DNA of 64,000 bases from Sphingomonadales bacterium. Lineage in GTDB: Bacteria; Pseudomonadota; Alphaproteobacteria; Sphingomonadales; Sphingomonadaceae. The DNA lies in assembly GCA_017309275.1 (NCBI GenBank), contig JAFKLT010000054.1, positions 1-64,000 on the forward strand. The letters run 5' to 3'. Of the stretch, positions 41,824 through 55,740 are shown piece after piece. The notes under the pieces were generated by a model. That model searched no databases. It was not told the DNA's origin and worked only from the letters and a program-made list of their open reading frames with translations. The translations under genes were made by a program, and so were the position numbers. Positions within the stretch are counted from its first letter, which is position 1. Each line of letters starts with the position of its first letter.

Positions 41824-43947
41824 ATGCGGGGACTCTTGCTGGCCGGAGCGGCATTGTTGCTGGCGGGGTGCGCGACCGTCCCCGGGGAGGTCGCCCGCGG
41901 CACCTCCTCCGTGTCGCCGGTCGACGATCCCCGGCTGGACCGCGTCACCGAGACCGAGCTCGTGCGCTTCACCGGCGACGGCGAATTTCGCCGCTATCTG
42001 GACCGGCTGGGACGCATCAAGGATCAGCGTGACGGCTATGCCCTTGCCAACAGGGAGATCGTCGTCGCGGCCGCAACGCAGGACAGCGACCCGCCGGTCT
42101 GCGAAGACCCCGAAAACTGCCCGATGGAGGAAAGCGCCGACAGCGTCGTCGTCACCGGATCGAAGGCGGCGGCGCCGACATCGATCACCAATGTCCAGAC
42201 CGCGGGCGTGGACGAGGGCGACATCGTCAAGCAGATCGGCGATTATCTGCTGGTACTGCAGGATGGCCGCATCTTTGCGATCAACGTCAAGACGATGCAG
42301 TTGACCGACCGCGCCGACGTCTATCGCCGCCTGCCCGCCGACCGGGTCAAGAAAAACCGGTGGGAGGATAATTTCGAGGGCGCCGACTGGTATGACGAGA
42401 TGTTGGTCCAGGACGACCATATCATCATCACCGCCTACAGCTATGAGGACAGCGCGACCGAAATGTCGGTCTTCAAGCTCGACCAGGCCAGCGGCCGGGT
42501 GAAGAGCGAAGGCGTCTTCCTGATCACCTCAGACGATTATTACGACGTCGACAATTACGCCACGCGGATCGTCGGCGACAAGCTGGTCGTCTATACGCCC
42601 TATTCGGTCGACCAGTTCGAAGAGCTGGAAGCGCGCCCGGTCCTGCGCCGCTGGTTGCCGCAGGCGGAGCGGGAAAAGCGGAAGAACGAGGGCGTGCCCT
42701 TGCTCGATGCAAAATCGATCTACAAGCCCGTCCTGCGCACCGCGGACCCCAGGGTGCACGCAATATCGGTCTGCCCGCTCGGCGATTTCGATCGCAGCCG
42801 GAACCTCGACTGCCGCACCACGGCCTTTCTCGGTCCGCGCGCCGCCGAAATGTTCGTGTCACCGGAAACCATCTATCTGTGGACCAGCACGATCTATGAA
42901 AACGAGGATGGCGACCGCGACGAATGCGTCAAGGACTGGAACTACGACACGCCCTATCCCGTGCTTCCCCGCGCGGCGCGGCGCGACGTACCGGCGGGCG
43001 CGCTCTATCGCATGCCGATCGGCGCGCGCGACGCGACCGTCGCGGGCGTCTCGGGCAACCCCTATGATCATCTGTCGATGGACGAACGCGACGGCGAGTT
43101 TCGCGCGCTGGTCGACTGGCGCACGATCCGCTGCGAGGGCGCCTATTATGCACCCGCCGAATCCTCGCTGCTGAAAATCCGTACGAACAGCTTCTCGACC
43201 TTGTTCGAACCCGTGGCCGATCAGGCGTTCACCCCGCTGCCGTCGGCCGGCAAGCGTATCGTCGAAAACCGCTTCGCCGACGATTGGCTGCTGTTCGGCG
43301 GACGCGACAATTGGGGCGGCTATCCCCCGGGCGACGCCAGCACGCCGCAATCGGCAAAGGCCGTTGCCGTACCGGTCAAGCGTCCCCGCGATGCGACAGT
43401 CATCGACCTGCCGCACAATATCGTGCGCGTCGAACGCGTCGGCAACGATGTGATCGTGAACGGCTATCGCGACGACAAGGGGCTGAACCTGACGCTGATC
43501 GGCCTGGGCAAGGAGGCGCGCATCGCATCGACCACCTTCCTCGCGCGCCGCTATGAAAGCGAGGGGCGCAGCCACGCCTTCAACAGCGTGGTCGATGAAG
43601 GCGGCAACGGCCTGATCGGCGTACCAACCGTTCGCTCCGAGGAAGGGTCAGGTCGCTGGTGGTGGAATTCGAACAGCAGCGACCTCAGCTTCCTGACCAA
43701 ATCGCCGGCGGGCCAGCTCGGCGATGCGGGTTCGCTGATCGCGGTCCCCGCCGACGATGTCGAGACGCACCCCGACTATGTGTGCGAGGTGTCGTGCATC
43801 GATTGGTACGGCAATTCGCGTGCCGTGTTTCTTGCCGGGCGCGTCTTCGGCCTGATGGGAACCCACCTGGTCGAGGCAAGGGTCGAAAACGGCAAGATCC
43901 GGGAAATCGCGCGGATCGACCTCACGACCCCGCTTCCTCCGCGCTAG
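41824..43947 (+). CDS. beta-propeller domain lipoprotein
   Basis: This 707-residue protein has a lipoprotein signal (LLLAGAALLLAGC). The family-defining stretch is near residue 120: ITNVQTAGVDEGDIVKQIGD, then YLLVLQDGRIFAINV, the signature of the secreted beta-propeller proteins of Pfam PF09826. Blades such as YDEMLVQDDHIIITAYSYED follow. Function is unknown; related proteins are cell-surface anchored. It stands alone, convergent with the aldehyde dehydrogenase gene. Confidence 0.85.
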   Translation: MRGLLLAGAALLLAGCATVPGEVARGTSSVSPVDDPRLDRVTETELVRFTGDGEFRRYLDRLGRIKDQRDGYALANREIVVAAATQDSDPPVCEDPENCPMEESADSVVVTGSKAAAPTSITNVQTAGVDEGDIVKQIGDYLLVLQDGRIFAINVKTMQLTDRADVYRRLPADRVKKNRWEDNFEGADWYDEMLVQDDHIIITAYSYEDSATEMSVFKLDQASGRVKSEGVFLITSDDYYDVDNYATRIVGDKLVVYTPYSVDQFEELEARPVLRRWLPQAEREKRKNEGVPLLDAKSIYKPVLRTADPRVHAISVCPLGDFDRSRNLDCRTTAFLGPRAAEMFVSPETIYLWTSTIYENEDGDRDECVKDWNYDTPYPVLPRAARRDVPAGALYRMPIGARDATVAGVSGNPYDHLSMDERDGEFRALVDWRTIRCEGAYYAPAESSLLKIRTNSFSTLFEPVADQAFTPLPSAGKRIVENRFADDWLLFGGRDNWGGYPPGDASTPQSAKAVAVPVKRPRDATVIDLPHNIVRVERVGNDVIVNGYRDDKGLNLTLIGLGKEARIASTTFLARRYESEGRSHAFNSVVDEGGNGLIGVPTVRSEEGSGRWWWNSNSSDLSFLTKSPAGQLGDAGSLIAVPADDVETHPDYVCEVSCIDWYGNSRAVFLAGRVFGLMGTHLVEARVENGKIREIARIDLTTPLPPR

Positions 43948-43956
43948 CACTCCGCA

Positions 43957-45465
43957 CTAGGAAACGTCGAAGCTGACCCCCTGCGCCAGCGGCAGCGCGT
44001 CCGAATAATTCACCGTGTTCGTCGCGCGCCGCATATATTGGCGCCATGCGTCCGATCCGGACTCGCGGCCGCCGCCGGTTTCCTTCTCGCCCCCGAACGC
44101 GCCGCCGATCTCGGCGCCCGACGTGCCCAGATTGACGTTGGCGATGCCGCAATCCGATCCGCTCGCAGCCAGAAAGCGCTCCGCCTCGCGCATGTCCGTC
44201 GTGAAGATAGCCGACGACAGGCCGGCCGCGACATCGTTGTGCAGATCGATCACCGCGTCGAGGTCGTAATAGCGCATGACGTACAGGATCGGCGCAAAGG
44301 TTTCCTCCAGCACCGGCCCCACCTGCCCCGGCATTTCGACGAGCGCAGGCCGCACATAGAAGCTCGCACCCTCGCCGACGCGTTCGCCGCCGTGCACGAC
44401 GCCGCCCGCGGTGACCGCGGCCTGCAGCGCCTGCTGCATCGCCTCATGGGCCGCGCGGTCGATCAGTGGCCCGACGAGCACATCGCCCTCCAGCGGATTG
44501 CCGATGCCTACGCTCGTATAGGCGGCCTTCAGCCGCGCGACGAAGCCGTCATAGATGCTGTCGTGCAGGAACAGGCGCCGGGTCGTGGTGCAGCGCTGCC
44601 CCGCGGTTCCCATCGCGCCGAACGCGACGCCGCGCAGCGCCAGGTCGAGGTCGGCCGAAGGCGCAACGATCGCGCCGTTGTTACCGCCCAGCTCCAGGAT
44701 CGCGCGCGCGAACCGCTGCGCCAGGCGGGGCGCGACCGCGCGGCCCATGCGCGTCGATCCGGTCGCCGACACCAGCGCCACGCGTCGGTCGTCGACCAGC
44801 GCCTCGCCCGCGTCGCGCCCGCCGATCAGCACTTGCGACAGCCCCTCGGGCGCGTCGCCGAAGCGCGCCGCCGCCCGCCGAAAGATCGCCTGCGTCGCAA
44901 GCGCGGTCAGCGGCGTCTTTTCCGACGGCTTCCACACCACGCTGTTGCCGCAGACCAGCGCGAGCGCGGCGTTCCAGGCCCACACCGCGACGGGAAAGTT
45001 GAACGCCGAAATCACCCCGACGACTCCCAGCGGATGCCAGACCTCCATCATCCGGTGCCCCGGCCGCTCGGTCGCGATGGTCAGGCCGTATAGCTGGCGC
45101 GACAGGCCCACCGCGAAATCGCAGATGTCGATCATCTCCTGCACCTCGCCCGCGCCCTCAGACGGGACCTTGCCCGCCTCGATCGTGACGAGCTTCGCCA
45201 GATCGTCCTTCGCCGCGCGCAATTCCTCACCGAGCAGGCGGACCAACTCGCCGCGGCGCGGCGCGGGGACGGTGCGCCATACGCGAAACGCCGCACCCGC
45301 CTGCCCGATCGCCCAGTCCACATCGGCGGCGTCTGCGACGCGCACCGCCGCGACCTGCTCGCCGGTCAGCGGCGACAGCGCAGGCATCGACCCGTCGGTC
45401 CAGGCCGCGCGGTCGACCCCCAATGTGTCGAGCAGGCGCCCGACCTCTTCGCCGATCCCGGCCAT
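43957..45465 (-). CDS. aldehyde dehydrogenase, ALDH7-like (piperideine-6-carboxylate dehydrogenase type)
   Basis: This 502-residue NAD-dependent enzyme has the ALDH fold with the ALDH7 look: [36 protein letters not shown], the catalytic Glu in [15 protein letters not shown] and Cys in [18 protein letters not shown]7 members oxidise 2-aminoadipate semialdehyde in lysine breakdown; that substrate is inferred from family resemblance. It is divergent from acetyl-CoA synthetase with 100 bases between. Confidence 0.88.
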   Translation of the reverse strand: MAGIGEEVGRLLDTLGVDRAAWTDGSMPALSPLTGEQVAAVRVADAADVDWAIGQAGAAFRVWRTVPAPRRGELVRLLGEELRAAKDDLAKLVTIEAGKVPSEGAGEVQEMIDICDFAVGLSRQLYGLTIATERPGHRMMEVWHPLGVVGVISAFNFPVAVWAWNAALALVCGNSVVWKPSEKTPLTALATQAIFRRAAARFGDAPEGLSQVLIGGRDAGEALVDDRRVALVSATGSTRMGRAVAPRLAQRFARAILELGGNNGAIVAPSADLDLALRGVAFGAMGTAGQRCTTTRRLFLHDSIYDGFVARLKAAYTSVGIGNPLEGDVLVGPLIDRAAHEAMQQALQAAVTAGGVVHGGERVGEGASFYVRPALVEMPGQVGPVLEETFAPILYVMRYYDLDAVIDLHNDVAAGLSSAIFTTDMREAERFLAASGSDCGIANVNLGTSGAEIGGAFGGEKETGGGRESGSDAWRQYMRRATNTVNYSDALPLAQGVSFDVS

Positions 45466-45565
45466 CGTCTATCCTTTCGTACAGGGCTGCACCGCCCTTG
45501 CAGTTTATGGCTCGCGGGTTATCGCAGCCATCAGCCGAGTCAAATCGAAAGCGGGAGAATCAGCC

Positions 45566-47530
<1,965 letters not shown>

Positions 47531-47550
47531 GCCGGACCGACAAGCTCTCT

Positions 47551-47582
47551 TTCGTCATCCCGGACCGGTCCGGGGTGACGAA
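47551..47582. repeat. palindromic intergenic repeat between acs and anbu
   Basis: TTCGTCATCCCGGAC (47551-47565) pairs with GTCCGGGGTGACGAA (47568-47582), allowing G-T pairs. The CGTCATCCCGG / CCGGG-TGACG unit is a widely scattered proteobacterial intergenic palindrome. It lies between two convergent genes and may also help end transcription. Confidence 0.7.
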
Positions 47583-47603
47583 GATAAACAGGCTATCGTC
47601 GGA

Positions 47604-48335
47604 TCAGAAATGAAAGTCCGGCAATTCCGCCAGCGCAATCCCCAGCGCCTCGGCCCAGCCGTCGGCGACGCTTTCGAAATAGGGGTCGTTGCGTTCGAAC
47701 CGGCGTTCGCGCACGCCGTCGAAATCGTCGCGCTCATGCACCTTCAGGTCGATCGGCAGGTCGACGCCGGCATTGGCGCGGATCGTCGAATCGAACGAGA
47801 CGCACAGCAGTTTCACCGCATCTTCGAACGACATGGCGGGGTCATAGGACCGCACGATGATCGGCCGGCCGTATTTCGTCTCGCCGATCTGAAAGAAGGG
47901 GTTATCCTCGCCCGCCTCGATGAAATTGCCCTCGGGATAGATCAGGAACAGGCGCGGTTCGGCGCCCTTGATCTGGCCGCCGACGATCAGCGAGGCGCGG
48001 AACAGCGACTCCGCCGCCGGCCCCTCGTCATTATGGCGCATCACGATACCGCGCAGCATTTCGCCGATGATCGTCGCGACCTGGAACATCGACGGCGCCT
48101 GCAGGATCGACGGCTGCCGGTCCTCGGGCGCTTTCGTCCGCTCGTCGAGAAGGCTGACCACCGCCTGCGTCGTCGCCAGATTGCCGGCTGACATCAGCGT
48201 GATGACGCGCTCGCCGGGCACGTGCCAGCTCCGCATCTTGCGCACCTGAGAAATGTCGTCGACGCCCGCGTTGGTGCGGGTGTCCGACATGAACACCAGC
48301 CCCTTGTTCAACCGCATCCCAACGCAATAAGTCAT
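47604..48335 (-). CDS. Anbu, proteasome/HslV-related hydrolase
   Basis: This 243-residue protein is of the Ntn-hydrolase Anbu family (ancestral beta subunit). The N-terminus is MTYCVGMRLNKGLVFMSDTR with Thr2 positioned as nucleophile after Met removal, followed by TNAGVDDISQVRKM, GNLATTQAVVSLL and SFDSTIRANAGVDLPID. It is the last gene of a run with transglutaminase-like, alpha-E and ATP-grasp proteins, the association known from comparative genomics. The peptide substrate is unknown; the partners suggest a modification-and-cleavage system. Confidence 0.92.
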   Translation of the reverse strand: MTYCVGMRLNKGLVFMSDTRTNAGVDDISQVRKMRSWHVPGERVITLMSAGNLATTQAVVSLLDERTKAPEDRQPSILQAPSMFQVATIIGEMLRGIVMRHNDEGPAAESLFRASLIVGGQIKGAEPRLFLIYPEGNFIEAGEDNPFFQIGETKYGRPIIVRSYDPAMSFEDAVKLLCVSFDSTIRANAGVDLPIDLKVHERDDFDGVRERRFERNDPYFESVADGWAEALGIALAELPDFHF

Positions 48336-48369
48336 CGAATCCCGTTTCCCCGCCCCGGTTCACATCCGC

Positions 48370-49173
48370 TTATTGCTGGACCTGCAATTGGACAACCAGA
48401 TTTTCTTGCGCTGCACCATAGCGCATCCCGCGAACGGGGGCGGCGTCGCGATAATCGAGGCCGGTCGCGACACGAATATAGCGCTGGTCGGGTGAGTGGC
48501 CGTTGCTCACGTCGAAGCCGATCCAGCCGATATGCTCGAAATACGCCTCGGCCCAGGCGTGAGTTGCATCCTGTTGCGTCCGGTCGTTCATCATCAGATA
48601 GCCGGAGACATAGCGCGCCGGGTGCCCCAGGTGTCGCATCGCGGCGATGAAGATATGCGTATGGTCCTGACAGACGCCGCCCTCCCCGGCCAGCGCATGC
48701 TCCGCCGTCGTCTCCGCATCGGTCATGCCGATCCGATAGGGCAGCCGGTCGATGATCAGCGCCGATAGCGCATGCGCGCGTTCGATGTCGGACCCATGGT
48801 CGCGCCCCAGCTGCGCCGCCAGCGCCCGCACCCCGCGTCCCGCGCGCGTCAGCGGGGTCGGGCGCAGAAAGGTCCACAGCGGCATTGCACCGCGGTGCGC
48901 CCCGATCACCCCGTCCCAGGTCACCAGTTCGACTTCGCCGGCGCAGCGTATGACGAGTTCGGATGCACCGCCGTGCACCACGATCAGGTCGACGCCATTG
49001 CCGTGATGGTCGGTGTAATGAAGCTGCTGCTCGCCGCCTTCGACCTCAATCGTCCAATTGTGGATGAGTTGCTGCCCCGGTCGCTCCTTTGGCGTCAGCT
49101 TGAGCTGCTGCAGCGCATAGGCGACCGGACCATCATAGTCATAGCGGGTGGTATGTTCGACGCGTAACCGCAT
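48370..49173 (-). CDS. transglutaminase-like protein (Anbu operon)
   Basis: This 267-residue protein has an N-terminal beta region (MRLRVEHTTRYDYDGPVAYA) and a papain-like transglutaminase core: catalytic Cys in GEGGVCQDHTHIFIAAMRHLG, His in DATHAWAEAYFEHIGWIGFD and the Asp after it. It may act as a protease or amide-forming enzyme on the peptide made by the neighbouring ATP-grasp protein. ATG 49173 lies 2 bases after the alpha-E stop. Confidence 0.9.
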   Translation of the reverse strand: MRLRVEHTTRYDYDGPVAYALQQLKLTPKERPGQQLIHNWTIEVEGGEQQLHYTDHHGNGVDLIVVHGGASELVIRCAGEVELVTWDGVIGAHRGAMPLWTFLRPTPLTRAGRGVRALAAQLGRDHGSDIERAHALSALIIDRLPYRIGMTDAETTAEHALAGEGGVCQDHTHIFIAAMRHLGHPARYVSGYLMMNDRTQQDATHAWAEAYFEHIGWIGFDVSNGHSPDQRYIRVATGLDYRDAAPVRGMRYGAAQENLVVQLQVQQ

Positions 49174-49175
49174 GC

Positions 49176-50117
49176 TTACTCCACGAACCGGTAATCGCGC
49201 TCGACCTGCTGCGCGAGCGCAGCATTGGCGCGAAGGAAATCGGTGATGAACTCGTGCAATCCACCGTCGAAGATCGACTGGATCGGGCGCGACAGCCGGT
49301 CGCGGCAGATCGAGCTGCCCATGCGAACGGCGTCTGTCTCCTCGCCATAGGTGCGCTGCAACAGGTCCAGATTGTCGTTCATCTGCTCGCAGCAAAAGGC
49401 CAGGCTGCGCGGCATCTGTTTGTACAGGATCAGGAATTCGGCGATCTTCAGCGCGCTGATCTCGGTTCCGTAAAGCCAGTGATACGCACGGTGCGCCGAC
49501 ACCGACCGCAGGATCGTCTCCCACTGCACATTGTCGATCGAGCTGCCGATATGCGCGACCGACGGCAGCAGCAGATAATATTTGACGTCTAGGATACGCG
49601 CCGTGTTGTCGGCGCGCTCGAGAAAGGTCCCGATGCGCGCGAAATTATAACCGTCGTTGCGCAGCATCGTCCCCGAAAAGGCGCCGCGTACCAGCGCGCT
49701 CTGCTGGCGGATCGCGGCGAGCACGTCGGGCAGGTCGTCTTCGCGCACCTGACGCTTCAGCAACGCGCCCAGCGTCATCCAGCTCGTATTGACCGCTTCC
49801 CACACCTCGCGCGTCAGATAGGTGCGCGCCGTGCGGGCATTGTCGCGCGCCTGCTTCACCACCGACAATATGCTCGACGGGTTGGCGGGGTCGCGCAGCA
49901 TGAAGTCGACGACGCGCTGCGAACTGTAGTCCTGATGCGTCTGCTGGAACGCGTAATTCTGACCCGCGGTCACCAGGACCGAACGCCACTCGGCCTCGGC
50001 GGTGCTCGACCGCGTCAGCGCGATGCGAAAGCCCGCGTCGATCAGCCGCGCGTTATTCTCGCTACGCTCCAGATAGCGCGCCATCCAATAGAGCGACCCC
50101 GCCGTTTTACCCAGCAT
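49176..50117 (-). CDS. alpha-E domain protein (DUF403)
   Basis: This 313-residue, all-helical protein is of the alpha-E family: MLGKTAGSLYWMARYLERSE, then NNARLIDAGFRIAL, FLERADNTARILDVKYY and LYGTEISALKIAEFLI. It is always found near ATP-grasp and transglutaminase-like genes and is thought to help synthesise or handle a peptide tag, but its reaction is unknown. It is the second gene of the operon. Confidence 0.9.
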   Translation of the reverse strand: MLGKTAGSLYWMARYLERSENNARLIDAGFRIALTRSSTAEAEWRSVLVTAGQNYAFQQTHQDYSSQRVVDFMLRDPANPSSILSVVKQARDNARTARTYLTREVWEAVNTSWMTLGALLKRQVREDDLPDVLAAIRQQSALVRGAFSGTMLRNDGYNFARIGTFLERADNTARILDVKYYLLLPSVAHIGSSIDNVQWETILRSVSAHRAYHWLYGTEISALKIAEFLILYKQMPRSLAFCCEQMNDNLDLLQRTYGEETDAVRMGSSICRDRLSRPIQSIFDGGLHEFITDFLRANAALAQQVERDYRFVE

Positions 50118-50162
50118 GGGACGGCTCCTCGCGGCGGCGGCGAAGGATTGAATACACGCCCA

Positions 50163-51602
50163 TCAATCCTCCAATACCCATGTGTCTTTGGTGCCGCCGC
50201 CCTGGCTGCTGTTCACGACCAGCGATCCCTTCGTCATGGCGACGCGCGTCAGCCCGCCCGGCGTTATCGTGATCCCCTGCGGCGACATCAGCACGAACGG
50301 CCGCAAATCGACATGACGCGGCGCGAGGCCGGATTTGGTAAAGATCGGTACGGTCGACAGCGAAAGCGTCGGCTGCGCGATATAGCCTCGCGGATTGGCT
50401 TCCAGCTTCCTGCGAAACGCCGCGATCTCTTTCTTGCTCGCGGCCGGGCCGACCAGCATCCCGTATCCGCCCGACCCGTGCACTTCCTTCACCACCAGTT
50501 CGGGCAGCCGGTCGAGCACTTCCTTCAGATGGTCGGGCTCCGAGCAGCGCCACGTCGGTACGTTCGGCAGCAACGCCTTTTCGCCCGTATAGAATTCGAT
50601 GATGTCGGGCATATAGCTGTACAGCGCCTTGTCGTCGGCGATGCCCGTCCCCGGCGCATTGGCGATCGTGATCCCGCCCGCGCGATAGACGTCCCAGATG
50701 CCCGGCACGCCCAGCATCGAATCCGGTCGAAAGTTCAGCGGATCGAGGAAATCGTCGTCGACCCGGCGATAGATGACATCGATCGGCGTATAGCCCTGCG
50801 TCGTGCGCATCGCGACGCGTCCCTCGACGACGCGCAGATCGTGCCCCTCGACCAGTTCGGCGCCCATCTGGTCGGCCAGGAAACTATGTTCGAAATAGGC
50901 GCTGTTGTGGATGCCCGGCGTCAGCACCGCGACGGTGGGCGTGCCGTTGCACTTGGGCGGCGCGCAGGCCGCCAGCGATTTCAGCAGGTTCAGCGGATAG
51001 TCGCTGACCTCGCGCACCGATATCTTCGCGAACAGCTCGGGAAACATCTGGAGCATCGTCTCGCGGTTTTCGAGCATGTAGGACACCCCCGACGGGGTCC
51101 GCGCATTGTCCTCCAACACATAGAATTCATTCGGGCCGGTGCGGACGATGTCGATGCCGCTGATATGCGTATAGACCCCGCCCGGCGGGTCCATTCCCAT
51201 CATCATCGGCAGAAAGGCCTCGTTGCGCGAGATCAGCTCGGTCGGCACGCGCCCGGCGCGCAGGATTTCCTGCCGGTGATAGATGTCGTGCAGAAACGCA
51301 TTGAGCGCACGCACGCGCTGCTCGATGCCCCGCGACAGCCGCCGCCATTCGCTGGCCGAGATGATCCGCGGGACGACGTCGAAGGGGATCAGTCGCTCAT
51401 CGGCCTCATCCTGACCATAGACGTTGAAGGTGATGCCGGTGGTTCGGAAAAAGGCTTCGGCCTGCTGCGTCTTGCGCTGGATGCGCGCCGCATCCTCGCG
51501 GTCGAACCATTCGGAATATTCGCGATAGGGCGAGCGGACTTCGCTTCCCTGCCCCGTCATTTCATCGAAAAAGGAAATGCCCCAGCCCTTTCCACGCAAC
51601 AT
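50163..51602 (-). CDS. circularly permuted ATP-grasp protein (Anbu operon)
   Basis: This 479-residue protein belongs to the circularly permuted ATP-grasp type-2 family (DUF404/DUF407 in older naming). Signature strings are ALNAFLHDIYHRQEIL, NEFYVLEDNARTPSGVSYMLEN, TPTVAVLTPGIHNSAYFEHSFLA and KEVHGSGGYGMLVGP. Such enzymes form carboxylate-amine bonds, here presumably a peptide or amide ligation. It is the first gene of the operon; a GC-rich hairpin lies just upstream. Confidence 0.92.
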   Translation of the reverse strand: MLRGKGWGISFFDEMTGQGSEVRSPYREYSEWFDREDAARIQRKTQQAEAFFRTTGITFNVYGQDEADERLIPFDVVPRIISASEWRRLSRGIEQRVRALNAFLHDIYHRQEILRAGRVPTELISRNEAFLPMMMGMDPPGGVYTHISGIDIVRTGPNEFYVLEDNARTPSGVSYMLENRETMLQMFPELFAKISVREVSDYPLNLLKSLAACAPPKCNGTPTVAVLTPGIHNSAYFEHSFLADQMGAELVEGHDLRVVEGRVAMRTTQGYTPIDVIYRRVDDDFLDPLNFRPDSMLGVPGIWDVYRAGGITIANAPGTGIADDKALYSYMPDIIEFYTGEKALLPNVPTWRCSEPDHLKEVLDRLPELVVKEVHGSGGYGMLVGPAASKKEIAAFRRKLEANPRGYIAQPTLSLSTVPIFTKSGLAPRHVDLRPFVLMSPQGITITPGGLTRVAMTKGSLVVNSSQGGGTKDTWVLED

Positions 51603-51613
51603 GCCAACGGTCC

Positions 51614-51644
51614 GGCCGCGCCCGATGGTTGGGCGTGCGCGGCC
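51614..51644 (-). promoter_or_regulatory. hairpin upstream of the Anbu operon
   Basis: GGCCGCGC (51614-51621) and GCGCGGCC (51637-51644) form a perfect 8-bp stem over a 15-base loop, starting 12 bases before the ATP-grasp start codon. It may be a leader hairpin; the surrounding 51603-51782 gap has no gene. Confidence 0.4.
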
Positions 51645-51782
51645 CCAGTAATTCCTGCCTGCTGCGTCGCTTGTCTGGCTACGCGGCCGCCAAGCTTATG
51701 GACAGGATGCTAGCACCGCCGCGCGGGAAGGCAAGATGGGTCATTTCAAGATCTTCCTTGCCGCAAAGCGCCCGGAGGGATC

Positions 51783-52517
51783 TCAAAAGCCGAACAGCAA
51801 CCGCACCGCGACGAAGCCGACGAGCAGCGCCGTCAGCCGACGGATCAGCGTCGCGGGACCCGTTTTCACCGCAAGCTGGGTTCCGATAGCGCCGCCGATC
51901 AGCACCGCGATCAACAGCGGCCAATGCCCCGCGATCGCGTGGATCATCTCGCTGCCCTTGCCCTTGATCAGCTGGCCGGTCAGCCCGAACAGGCTGTTGA
52001 CGAGGATGAACAGGCTGGCGGTCGCGGCGACCGAGCGTGCCTCGGCCCAACGGATCAGGTGCAGGATCGGCGCCAGAAAGATACCGCCGCCGATACCGAC
52101 GACGCCAGCCAGATAACCCAGCGCCGCGGCGATCGGCAGCAGCAGCTTCGGCGACAGGTTCACCGGCTTCGCCGCCTGCGGCTGGAACAGCAACGCCAGC
52201 GCAGAGGCGAGCAGCGACAGGCCGAGCAGGATGACGAGCACGCCCTGCTTCACCGGGGTCAGCCCGCCGAGGAAGGCCAGCGGCGCGGCGACGACGATCA
52301 GCGGCAGCGCCTTGGCCCAGGGCATCACCCCGGCGCGCGCGAAGCGGATCGTCCCGCCGGTCACGACGATGACGTTGCACGCCAGGCTAATCGCGGGAAC
52401 AAGCCCCACCGCGACGCCACCGAGCAGCAACAGGGCGGTATAGGTCGACCCGCCGCCGAAACCGACCGCGGCATAGAGCAGCGCGGTCAGTCCGAAAAGT
52501 GCGGCGAGCCCCGTCAT
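51783..52517 (-). CDS. TauE/SafE family membrane exporter
   Basis: This 244-residue membrane protein has about eight hydrophobic segments. The typical LTALLYAAVGFGGGSTYTALLL opening and the repeat AALGYLAGVVGIGGGIFLAPIL are present; the two G-x-G-G-G motifs are the mark of TauE/SafE. Family members export sulfite or other organosulfur anions; the substrate here is unknown. It lies 15 bases after the secA stop on the same strand. Confidence 0.88.
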   Translation of the reverse strand: MTGLAALFGLTALLYAAVGFGGGSTYTALLLLGGVAVGLVPAISLACNVIVVTGGTIRFARAGVMPWAKALPLIVVAAPLAFLGGLTPVKQGVLVILLGLSLLASALALLFQPQAAKPVNLSPKLLLPIAAALGYLAGVVGIGGGIFLAPILHLIRWAEARSVAATASLFILVNSLFGLTGQLIKGKGSEMIHAIAGHWPLLIAVLIGGAIGTQLAVKTGPATLIRRLTALLVGFVAVRLLFGF

Positions 52518-52532
52518 CGCCTCAGCCTAGCG

Positions 52533-55268
<2,736 letters not shown>

Positions 55269-55382
55269 GGCGGATTTCCTTGATTTTCTGATGCTGTGGT
55301 CGCGGCGTGGCGCCGCGCGGAATATGTGGAAAAGCCCCCGGAAACGGGGGCGGGCCCGCGAACGGGGCGTCAGCAATCGATG

Positions 55383-55652
55383 CTATTCGAGGGCGCGGTC
55401 GCTGCCGTTGAGCAGGCCGGGCAGGTGCGGCGGGCCCGCCTTGCGCGGCTTGCCGCTGCCGCCGCTGGTCGTGCGGCGTGTCGGTGTACTTGTCGTCGGG
55501 CGGCGTTCGCTATCGGCGGCTTCGACCTTGCCCGCGCTTTCGGCGAGCATGACGAGCGACCCCATCGCCACCGGAACGGCGGGCGCAGCCATGGCCCGGT
55601 CGGCAGTCGCCAGACCGGTCAACAGCGCCAAAAGGGTCAAAAGTAACCGCAA
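55383..55652 (-). CDS. small secreted protein, TTG start
   Basis: This 89-residue protein begins at TTG 55652, chosen because GAGGGG lies 6 bases upstream. The first 22 residues (LRLLLTLLALLTGLATADR) make a signal peptide with cleavage near AMAA. The mature part is Ser/Thr/Lys/Arg/Pro-rich and disordered (RPTTSTPTRRTTSGGSGKPR). Not recognised. A longer upstream frame lacks a start site. Confidence 0.6.
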   Translation of the reverse strand: MRLLLTLLALLTGLATADRAMAAPAVPVAMGSLVMLAESAGKVEAADSERRPTTSTPTRRTTSGGSGKPRKAGPPHLPGLLNGSDRALE

Positions 55653-55740
55653 GAATCGCCCCTCTATACGTCCGGAGCCCTGATTATTGCGCCCCGTTCC
55701 CTGAACATAGGGTGAAAGCGGCCCCGCGTCTAGGGGCGGC

